From positions 1 to 43,489 of the forward strand of contig CALIKL010000067.1 in the NCBI GenBank assembly GCA_938018055.1: a DNA stretch of 43,489 bases, written 5' to 3'. Both the position numbers and the translations under genes were made by a program. This DNA comes from an uncultured bacterium (GTDB lineage Bacteria; Bacteroidota; Rhodothermia; Rhodothermales; UBA10348). Below are positions 32,505 through 39,904 of this stretch, piece after piece. The stretch's first letter is position 1. Every line of letters begins with the position of its first letter. The notes beneath the pieces were generated by a model. That model did no database searches and was not told the origin of the DNA. It saw only the letters and a list, made by a program, of their open reading frames with translations.

Positions 32505-33388
32505 TATCCGAGGACGCGGCGAGCCTTTGTAATGTCTGGCTGGCGCACCTTGGGGTCGTCCTCAGGCAGCGGGTGATAACTGATTGTGCTGCCGCTACCA
32601 GTCAGGGCAACAATCTCTTCGGCGAACTGGCCAATTGTGATTTCATCTGGATTGCCGATGTTCACGGGGTCCGTTTCGTCGGAGTGTAGCAGACGCACGA
32701 TGCCTTCGACGAGATCGTCGACGTAACAGAACGAACGGGTTTGAGAGCCATCTCCGAAGATGGAAATCGGCTCTCCGGACAATGCCTGTTTCATGAACGT
32801 TGGCAACACCCGGCCATCGTCCAGGCGCATTCGCGGCCCATAGGTATTGAAGATGCGGATAATGCGTGTCTGTACACCTAATTCGCGGTGGTACGACGCC
32901 ATCAGGGCTTCCGCAAAACGCTTGGACTCATCGTAAACACTACGTGGCCCGATTGGATTGACATGCCCCCAGTAGGATTCATCTTGGGGTTGAACCAGCG
33001 GATCACCGTATACCTCACTGGTCGACGCTTGCAGAATAACGGCGCCAGACTTGTGAGCTACGTCCAAAAGGTTCTTCATCCCGAAGGAGCCGACATCGAG
33101 TGTTTCAAATGGAAACTTCAGATAGTCAATCGGAGACGCAGGGCATGCGAAGTTCAAGATGTAGTCGTAACCGGAGCCGAGGTCTGCCGACGAGGAGATA
33201 TCCTGATGTAGAAAAGTGAAATCAGGATTACCCAATAGGTGATCCACATTTTCCAAGCGATTTGTGAGCAGGTTGTCTACACAGGTAACGCGGTGGCCGT
33301 CTCGAAGGAAACGATCACACAGGTGGGAGCCGATGAATCCAGCCCCACCTGCAATCAGGGTATTCGGCTGTTTGGAGGGGGGTGCCAT
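32504..33388 (-). CDS. UDP-glucuronate decarboxylase (UXS-like), C-terminus truncated
   Basis: An extended short-chain dehydrogenase that would convert UDP-glucuronate to UDP-xylose. The NAD loop is GGAGFIG (14-20), the catalytic pair is Tyr152 and Lys156 in YDESK, and the UXS marks [23 protein letters not shown] and [14 protein letters not shown] are present. The protein ends at 294 residues with [10 protein letters not shown]. Family members continue GWxP... for roughly 20-25 more residues, the final helix. The stop lies exactly where a sugar-transferase fragment begins, so the end was probably lost in a rearrangement. The core active site is intact, and the protein might still fold. No other sugar-nucleotide gene is in the window. 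Confidence 0.9.
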   Translation of the reverse strand: MAPPSKQPNTLIAGGAGFIGSHLCDRFLRDGHRVTCVDNLLTNRLENVDHLLGNPDFTFLHQDISSSADLGSGYDYILNFACPASPIDYLKFPFETLDVGSFGMKNLLDVAHKSGAVILQASTSEVYGDPLVQPQDESYWGHVNPIGPRSVYDESKRFAEALMASYHRELGVQTRIIRIFNTYGPRMRLDDGRVLPTFMKQALSGEPISIFGDGSQTRSFCYVDDLVEGIVRLLHSDETDPVNIGNPDEITIGQFAEEIVALTGSGSTISYHPLPEDDPKVRQPDITKARRVLG

Positions 33389-33740
33389 TCAGGCCTTGTC
33401 GATAAAATAATGATTGATGTCGTTCTGGAAACGTCCAAAACACGCTCCGACGAGCTGCCGGAATGCATTAATGGACCTATCTCACATCGTTTATCGACCA
33501 CATCCCGAATTCCATAAGGAAATCCGTCAACTAAAAACGGTAGGGATATGCATTACGAGGGTCGCGAAAAATCACCTACATCGGTGCAGTGCCCAATTTG
33601 GTAGAATGACCTCCGAAGCCGATCACTGCCACTGATTATGGCTGTTGAGTCGGCGCATCACCTCTCAGTGATGATTGGTTCTGGGTGAAGCTGCCCGGTC
33701 TCCGAAGGAGGCCGGGCATGCTTTTTTTGCCAGGTTCAGG
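33389..33740. other. 352-base intergenic region with a possible plus-strand small RNA
   Basis: No protein gene of credible composition is visible on either strand. The left part should contain the minus-strand promoter of the decarboxylase gene. The right part, on the plus strand, has two mutually exclusive hairpins (ATCACTG 33622-33628 with CAGTGAT 33666-33672, or CATCAC 33656-33661 with GTGATG 33668-33673), then a strong terminator. I do not recognise a known RNA family. Confidence 0.4.
33693..33728 (+). terminator. Strong plus-strand intrinsic terminator without an upstream plus-strand gene
   Basis: GCCCGGTCTCC pairs with GGAGGCCGGGC (one T-G wobble) around a GAA loop, followed by ATGC and seven T. 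Read on the minus strand there is no T-run after the stem, so it cannot be an ordinary terminator of the amidase gene that ends at 33741. Confidence 0.8.
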
Positions 33741-35381
33741 TCAGCGCGTCACGACGACTGGTATGGTGCGATCGAACGCCGTGCCACCGAAGCTTTCGAC
33801 ACGTAGACGTAAATAATAGACGCCTGCTGCGAGGTTGCTCACGTCGTAGGTGCGCGAGAGCCATTGATCAGCCTCTTGGAATCCCGTTTCGAAGCGGGAT
33901 AGTTCGCGACCTCGGCTGTCATGCATGCTCAAGGTTGCGAGGCCTTCGGCAGACATGTAATAGCTCACTTCGAACGACTCATTGGCAGGATTCGGAAAAG
34001 CGCTTGTCATCAGAAAACGAGCCGGTTGCGCGATGTCCAGCTCGACGCGTGCCATTTCTTGCCGACGACCGTCGGCACTTGACGCGATCAGGATGTACGT
34101 GACATTGGGCTCTCCTGCCAAGGAAGCGTCCGTGTATGATGACACCGAGCTTGGATCAAGCATGAGGGTATAGGAACCGGATTGCGTGATCCGCTCAATC
34201 TCTACCGTGTCAAAGCCAAAGTTTTCCGTGATGGTCCACTGAAGACTTACCGCCCCTTCGCTATCAACCGAACCCGACATCACGGCTTCACCCAACGGTT
34301 CGTTTCCTGTGACAAGAACCTGGCTGACGCGTGTTATCAGCTCCGGAATACGGGCATAGTTGTTGTCTCCTGGACATGCAGTCTGGCTGAAGTCGCGGTG
34401 GCCTCGGATGAATCGTGGCTGTACGCCGTATCGCTCGCTCAGGAATGCGAACAGGTTAATGTAGGTTGCAAAGGCTTCTGGCGTAATCTCTTGCTCGCAA
34501 TTCGAACCCGCTGGAGGGTGGTAACACCCCATGATCACAACGCCGATGTTGCCTGTGTTCGCTCCACCTACATGAGCGCCTTGTGCAAGAACGGGGACTT
34601 GGTTGAGCGACGTGCTATTGTCCATGAAGGGACGACCCTGATACAAACGTCCCCCTCGATCAATTCCAAATTGGTACCCTATGTCGCTCCAGCCGCGCAC
34701 ATTCTGATGTAGATCCTGCATCGCGCGCATTTGTGCTTTTCCTTCTTCCTCGGTCTCAGCTGAGTAACCGGCCGCATGGTGCCACGTCATAAAATCGTAA
34801 GAGGGCCGAGCCAAATTGACCGGAGATCCCCGGAAGCTCTGGGCGCCCCACGCCGCACGCATAATAAGTGGGGGAGGAATGATCGTTCCGGTCTTGGCAC
34901 CCACCAGCGGTTCAACGTCAGACGGAATCTGCTCATCTGCGTGGGCTGTGGTATCGAAGAACCCTACATCCCGAATGAGAAGCGCGCCATGGGTTGAGCC
35001 ATATGCCCGAACCTCAAAGCGTGTAGCTGTAAAGGCGCCCTCTTGTCGAAACCCCGCTACAGCTGTGCCACCTGTCGCAGACGGGACCAAAACCATGGTC
35101 TTCCATTCTGAGAATGGATTCTGCGGATCGAATCGAACAAGAACCTTGTCTATTTCATCATCGTAGCCGATTTCAACAGCAATGCCGTTCACTGGCGCGA
35201 ATGGAACCGTTCCAGCTTTTCCAACGGAAAGCTGCTTGCCCAACTGTTGCGACGGAAGATCTTCGGTCGCAACATGTACATCCACCAGGTCGCCCAGAGC
35301 TTGAGCGGACGATGGAAGCGAAGAGAGAAGGGCGACAACACCCAGCGCAAAGAACGCCGCGAGAAAGGACCTATTCAGCAT
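33741..35381 (-). CDS. N-acetylmuramoyl-L-alanine amidase (Amidase_2/PGRP) with T9SS type A sorting domain
   Basis: A 546-residue secreted protein with signal peptide to about residue 28. Residues 30-160 are a beta-rich N-domain of unknown kind. Residues about 168-355 form the amidase: WHHAAG (His201/His202), Tyr236 and GHRDFSQTACPG (His328, Cys336), the zinc ligands of the T7-lysozyme/PGRP fold. Residues 365-450 look like a fibronectin-type domain. The end (SAFPNPANESFEVSYYMSAE, then AAGVYYLRLRV) is a T9SS type A sorting domain, so it should cross the outer membrane and be anchored or released. It is the last gene of the surface cluster, 18 bases after the PorV-like gene. It may cleave foreign or own peptidoglycan. 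Confidence 0.9.
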   Translation of the reverse strand: MLNRSFLAAFFALGVVALLSSLPSSAQALGDLVDVHVATEDLPSQQLGKQLSVGKAGTVPFAPVNGIAVEIGYDDEIDKVLVRFDPQNPFSEWKTMVLVPSATGGTAVAGFRQEGAFTATRFEVRAYGSTHGALLIRDVGFFDTTAHADEQIPSDVEPLVGAKTGTIIPPPLIMRAAWGAQSFRGSPVNLARPSYDFMTWHHAAGYSAETEEEGKAQMRAMQDLHQNVRGWSDIGYQFGIDRGGRLYQGRPFMDNSTSLNQVPVLAQGAHVGGANTGNIGVVIMGCYHPPAGSNCEQEITPEAFATYINLFAFLSERYGVQPRFIRGHRDFSQTACPGDNNYARIPELITRVSQVLVTGNEPLGEAVMSGSVDSEGAVSLQWTITENFGFDTVEIERITQSGSYTLMLDPSSVSSYTDASLAGEPNVTYILIASSADGRRQEMARVELDIAQPARFLMTSAFPNPANESFEVSYYMSAEGLATLSMHDSRGRELSRFETGFQEADQWLSRTYDVSNLAAGVYYLRLRVESFGGTAFDRTIPVVVTR

Positions 35382-35399
35382 TACGAATCGGTTGGGTGA

Positions 35400-36470
35400 T
35401 CAGAATGTCAGATTGAATGTGTACCAGTGCGTCTGTTCCAGTCGCCCGAAGTCTGCATAGGCGTAGTCGAAGCTGGCGCGGGTGGAACGATCGATGCGCA
35501 TGTTCAATCCGACACCCCAGGTCAGTCCCTGTTCTCCGTCGGTCTCGAACCGGTTGCGATATCCCAATCGCAACGCCAGAAGGTCACGGAAAGAATATTC
35601 CATCCCCGAGTTGACGTACTGAGCGTTGTCATTCGGTGTAGCGGCGTCCGTTGTGACAAGCACGCGATGATCAGCCGTGTTGATTGCATCCCAGGCCAGT
35701 CCAACCCGGAACAGGAGCGGAAGCGGGAAGCGATCGAGCAAATATTCCGTATTTACCACTTCGACGTTCCCTTGCTGATTCTGGGCCGGATCGACACTGA
35801 AGATGATATCACGGCCGCTCATTTGCATCTTGGGGCCGAAGTTCGACATACTCGCTCCGAGACGAAGATCTTCATAGGGCGTAGTAAAGAGCACGCCGAT
35901 GTCAAAGGCTGTAGCCGTAGCGCTGCTGTGCCAGATCTTTTCTCGAATGTACTTGACCGTTGTGCCGATGGAGAACCGGTCTGTCAGGGCTCGGGCGTAG
36001 GAAATCTGAAGTGCGAGATCTTGTTTGCTGAATCGTTCTCCTGTTCCTTCGGGCTCCGTCACGGTGCGCACTTCCATCTCGCCTGAGTCCAGAAACAGCA
36101 GGCTGGCAGCAAGCGTCCCCATGGAGCCCAGATTGAATCCAACAGCCGCATGGCTGTATGTGATGTCTGCCAGATAGCGCGTTGTAGAAAGCTGCAATGC
36201 GCCTCCCTGAATCTTGCTCAAGCCCGCAGGATTCCAGTAGAGTGCCGAGAGATCGTTGGCCTCTGCCGAGAAGCTGCCTCCCATGGCCACGGCCCTCGCA
36301 CCGACGCCGATTTTCAGGAACTGTGCCGCAGTTGTGCCCACCTTGGTAATGGTTTCAGATTCACCTCCTCCGCTCAGCTGGGCTTGCGAGGGCAGCGCTA
36401 CGAAGGTAGCAAGGACAAGGGCGAACAACGGTCTCATGAACTGCGCAGTATTGAATTGGATAGCCGTCAT
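35400..36470 (-). CDS. PorV/PorQ-family outer-membrane protein
   Basis: A predicted outer-membrane barrel of the PorV/PorQ (UPF0164-related) family. Family marks are KVGTTAAQFLKIGVGARAVAMGGSF, then LSALYWNPAGLS, and repeated barrel strands ending in THWYTFNLTF. PorV is the T9SS shuttle that receives cargo at the translocon and passes it to the sortase. ATG 36470 overlaps the stop of the upstream surface-protein gene (ATGA), suggesting coupling; ATG 36437 (MRPLFALVLATFVALPSQAQ) gives a cleaner signal peptide. Its position directly after a large sorted surface protein is a common layout in this lineage. Whether it serves the general T9SS or only this cluster is unknown. Confidence 0.88.
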   Translation of the reverse strand: MTAIQFNTAQFMRPLFALVLATFVALPSQAQLSGGGESETITKVGTTAAQFLKIGVGARAVAMGGSFSAEANDLSALYWNPAGLSKIQGGALQLSTTRYLADITYSHAAVGFNLGSMGTLAASLLFLDSGEMEVRTVTEPEGTGERFSKQDLALQISYARALTDRFSIGTTVKYIREKIWHSSATATAFDIGVLFTTPYEDLRLGASMSNFGPKMQMSGRDIIFSVDPAQNQQGNVEVVNTEYLLDRFPLPLLFRVGLAWDAINTADHRVLVTTDAATPNDNAQYVNSGMEYSFRDLLALRLGYRNRFETDGEQGLTWGVGLNMRIDRSTRASFDYAYADFGRLEQTHWYTFNLTF

Positions 36471-39400
36471 TTGATCACCGCAAATTTTCCGATGAACGAG
36501 CCTTCGGCCGAGTCCACGTGATAAATGTAGAGCCCGTAAGCGATGTTCATATTGTCTTTGGTCCGCAGATCCCAGAACGCCTTTCCGTCGTCGAGCGTGC
36601 TGTAGTGATTTATCGTGTCGACCAGTTCACCGGCCAGGGAATAAATGCGGATGGTCGCTTCAGCCGGTACATTGGCAAAGTAGAGGCGGCGATCACCCCT
36701 TTGGGAACGTGATACCGGGTTGCGCGGCTCCAGCTGGTTGGTGGCTACATAAGGATTGGGCACCACGTAGATGTCGTTCAATTCTTGTGCGACCAGGTCC
36801 GCATCCGTTCTTGCGGCGATGGTCTTGAATTCAAACGCATCGTCTGCACCAAAAGGCTTTCGCGTCGCCATGTAAAAGACGTCTCCCGATCCCGGCGTAG
36901 CACCCAGATCGTCAAAGGTCACCTGCCAGGATGCGAGCAAACGGTCATCTACGATGTCCAGAAATATGATGGTCTCGTTCACATCCCATTCGCCGTCTCG
37001 GTCAAGGTCAGTCACGAATACATCGATGGGCTGATTCCCGTTGGTGACGTTTACGACTCGGAAGGGAAGGGGAAGATTGTTCGAGAAGCCTTGTGAGACG
37101 ATGCTATTGTCGAAAGTGATTTCATAGTCGAACGGCTGGCGTGTACGCCCGGGACCGGCCCGGGCGGTCTCCACGGCAAATGTGATGCCTTGCCCGCCGC
37201 TTGACCAGCCGGTATCGCTTTCCTCCACCTCAAGGACGTCGTCTGTCACGAACAGGTGCATGCCATCAAAGACAGGATTGGCTTCCTCGCCTTGAAGGAG
37301 ACGACTTCCCGCGATGGGCTGGTATTTGAACATGGCGGTGAGTGAATCGCCGTCCGCCACATTGGTACCAATGACTTGAACAGCCCCGGTCTCGGGCACC
37401 AGTTCGTAATCGGTCCCCTCTACCAGAACAGATCCGTCTTCACGTGCGAGGACAAAGGACCCTTCGCTGATATTGCGGAACCCAAGCGCGCTCGTCTTGC
37501 CAACCAACGCACGGATCTTTGTTGTTATGGTGCTCTGGTCCTCAACCGAGTACCCAATTCCCGAGGGGGAGTCCTCGAACGTCAATCGGTAGCGGCCGCC
37601 ACTTTTTACCGACATCTCGTCGATGATGCGAACCGAGATCTGCCCGGTACCAAATCCGCTCTGACGTTCTAATCCACCTGCTGCTTCGATCGATGGCGCC
37701 ATGTACCCTGCAACACGCGGTCGGGGTATGACACTCGCCGTATTCGTATCGAAAATGTACGAGTCCGTGACCGGATTGAAGGTCACGGTCTTGGCCGTTT
37801 CCGAAGGCGGAATGCCGTTTACAAAATCCCCATCACTACCTGGCGCATACCCACGATCATAGGCAGTCACAGCGTAGTAATAGGTCTGGCCGTTGATGAC
37901 ATCCGTGTCCTCATACGTGTGGAACAGCCCGGTGTCATCGCCCAAGTCGAACGAGACGCCGCGGTTCTGGAACGGGATGGGGCTGGGACCTGAAAGGCCG
38001 TTATCCAGGTCGAACTTCGCTTCAACACCCAGTTCATTCCGCAGGGGCTGGAAGAGGAATTTGGACCCGTTTATATCAGTAATCACCTGCTGGTCACTGA
38101 ATTCGTGGTCTGTGGACCGGTAGATGGCATAGCCCTCGAAATCCAGATCCCGGGATAATGGGTCGACCGAAGCTTCGGCCACATCATCCCAATACAGGGT
38201 GACCTTGCCGTCGTCCGCCACCGCGCTCAGAGTGGGCTTCTCTGGAGGACGCGCGAATCGGTAGCCGACATCGAAGATTTGCTGTACTGTTTCAGCATTG
38301 AGGCGCAGGTCGGACAGGTTTTCACCGACCAGTAGCGCGATTGAGAATCGCTTCGTTTCACCGGCGCGCAGTGGGAATTGCCCGGAGCCGTACAGGAACA
38401 CATAGTCGCCAGGCTCTGCAGGAATCTCGTCAAAGCGTCCAGGCGTCACCCATTGGTATACCCGTTCATCATCACTGATCGTGGAACCTGCGAAGCGGGG
38501 GGAGGCAAACGAGGTCAGTCCGATCATATCGGACTCATCAATATCTGTGAATTCGAAATTTGGCTCGCCCGGTTTCGTGATGTCGAATTGGTCGCCGGCA
38601 GTGGGGAAGCCGTCATTTTCACCCTGGTCTCCCGTGCCAGGAATACCATCAATGCCAACATCATCGCGTTCCGGATCCCAGTCGTTATCGTTATCGATGC
38701 CGTCGGTCCAGGACTCATCAATCATCCCGTCTTCGTCGTTGTCGATGCCATCGCCTGCGTAAAAGTTGCCGTTGATGATTTCGTTGCCCAGACCGGGGCT
38801 TTCGAGGAACTTGTAACCGAAGTAGCCAGGGATACGGCCGGGCACGTCACCAACGAGGTTGTTGTCCCATGCAAAGACCATGTTGCGTTCGGTGTCGAAT
38901 GCTGCCTTGTCATCCGCCCAGTCCCCGGGACCGCCCACGTGCGGGTCACCCCACATGCCAAAGGTGACCTTGTCCAGATCCACTTCGCTTTTGTTGGAAA
39001 TCTTGTAGACCAGGAAGATGGCGTCTTCCGCGAGCGGATTGGCCCACTGATACAAGCGAACTTCCACTTCAAGGCCCAGCCCACGCTTGGTGGAATCCGA
39101 TGGAAACGGGTAGTACTGGAATTCCCGGTTTGCGTAGTCATTCATGAAGTACAACGCCTCTTTGTCGGCGTTGGAAGCTCCTTGCTGAAGAGCACCCGGC
39201 CAGACATACTCTTTCAAGTTGTCGTTGTACCAGCTGTCCGGCCACGAATCAGGACGACCATCCAGGTTGTTGTCGGCAGCGTCAGATACAGGAATTTGGT
39301 CAGATTCAGGGCTAACGACCTCGAGCCCGGCAAATGAACCGACAGGCTGTGCACAAGGGATGGGGTGCCAGCCCCAGCGCTCAGAGCCATCCGGGGAGAC

Positions 39401-39898
39401 TTCGCCTCCGTTTGAAGCGATGCCGTCGGAAATGATATGCATGACGTAAACGGGATTGCCGTTTTCATCGACTACCGGGGCCCCGTTTTCGTCAACCTGT
39501 ACGACGCTTTTCGGATCACGGCGACCTTCGTCTACGATCTCGGCGGCAACAAATGGTCCGAATTCATATCCGTATCCGAGACCATTCCAAACGATGTCCG
39601 TGATGGTGTTTCCCGGAGCAGAAATGGAGCCGAAGTTGAGGATTTGGGTCGTGATGCGGTTTCCGTTCAGAATGACATCTCGTCGATCCGTATTGTCTTC
39701 AAAGCAATCAGAAATTGCTGCAGGGCCGCCTTTTGCCGACTGCCTGTTGATCCACTGTCTCAAATCCCGATAGTCCTGCCCACGCTCACGGTCCTGAGCA
39801 AGGAGGGAAGAGGGAGCTGCCAGGAGAAGTCCCAGGAATAGCAGGAAAGCTGCGCGATAGTTCATTCGACTCGATGCGAGTTGACGTGTATAGTTCAT
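36467..39898 (-). CDS. Large secreted surface protein with calcium-binding-like repeats and T9SS-type C-terminus
   Basis: About 1143 residues with a signal peptide ending LLLAAPSSLLAQ. Residues about 380-435 are rich in DGIDNDEDG and DGIDNDND units, like thrombospondin type 3 calcium loops. A fibronectin-type III stretch follows near residue 560 (PEKPTLSAVADDGKVTLYWD), with YYYAVTAYDRGY later. The end (YVVPNPYVATNQLEPRN, then IRIYSLAGELVDTI and YGLYIYHV) is a sorting-domain-like module. Such proteins are common next to PorV genes in Rhodothermota and Ignavibacteria; their function is not known. Start choice is open: ATG 39898 and ATG 39865 both begin ATGAACTAT, and TTG 39904 abuts the receptor stop. 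Confidence 0.85.
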   Translation of the reverse strand: MNYTRQLASSRMNYRAAFLLFLGLLLAAPSSLLAQDRERGQDYRDLRQWINRQSAKGGPAAISDCFEDNTDRRDVILNGNRITTQILNFGSISAPGNTITDIVWNGLGYGYEFGPFVAAEIVDEGRRDPKSVVQVDENGAPVVDENGNPVYVMHIISDGIASNGGEVSPDGSERWGWHPIPCAQPVGSFAGLEVVSPESDQIPVSDAADNNLDGRPDSWPDSWYNDNLKEYVWPGALQQGASNADKEALYFMNDYANREFQYYPFPSDSTKRGLGLEVEVRLYQWANPLAEDAIFLVYKISNKSEVDLDKVTFGMWGDPHVGGPGDWADDKAAFDTERNMVFAWDNNLVGDVPGRIPGYFGYKFLESPGLGNEIINGNFYAGDGIDNDEDGMIDESWTDGIDNDNDWDPERDDVGIDGIPGTGDQGENDGFPTAGDQFDITKPGEPNFEFTDIDESDMIGLTSFASPRFAGSTISDDERVYQWVTPGRFDEIPAEPGDYVFLYGSGQFPLRAGETKRFSIALLVGENLSDLRLNAETVQQIFDVGYRFARPPEKPTLSAVADDGKVTLYWDDVAEASVDPLSRDLDFEGYAIYRSTDHEFSDQQVITDINGSKFLFQPLRNELGVEAKFDLDNGLSGPSPIPFQNRGVSFDLGDDTGLFHTYEDTDVINGQTYYYAVTAYDRGYAPGSDGDFVNGIPPSETAKTVTFNPVTDSYIFDTNTASVIPRPRVAGYMAPSIEAAGGLERQSGFGTGQISVRIIDEMSVKSGGRYRLTFEDSPSGIGYSVEDQSTITTKIRALVGKTSALGFRNISEGSFVLAREDGSVLVEGTDYELVPETGAVQVIGTNVADGDSLTAMFKYQPIAGSRLLQGEEANPVFDGMHLFVTDDVLEVEESDTGWSSGGQGITFAVETARAGPGRTRQPFDYEITFDNSIVSQGFSNNLPLPFRVVNVTNGNQPIDVFVTDLDRDGEWDVNETIIFLDIVDDRLLASWQVTFDDLGATPGSGDVFYMATRKPFGADDAFEFKTIAARTDADLVAQELNDIYVVPNPYVATNQLEPRNPVSRSQRGDRRLYFANVPAEATIRIYSLAGELVDTINHYSTLDDGKAFWDLRTKDNMNIAYGLYIYHVDSAEGSFIGKFAVIK

Positions 39899-39904
39899 GA
39901 TCAA

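Noticed and set aside
33693-33728. Bidirectional terminator serving the amidase gene
   Set aside because: The minus-strand reading has no T-run after the stem, so only the plus-strand direction is supported.
38640-38760. CRISPR or satellite repeat
   Set aside because: The repetition is of aspartate codons inside a coding frame with irregular spacing; it is explained by calcium-loop units.
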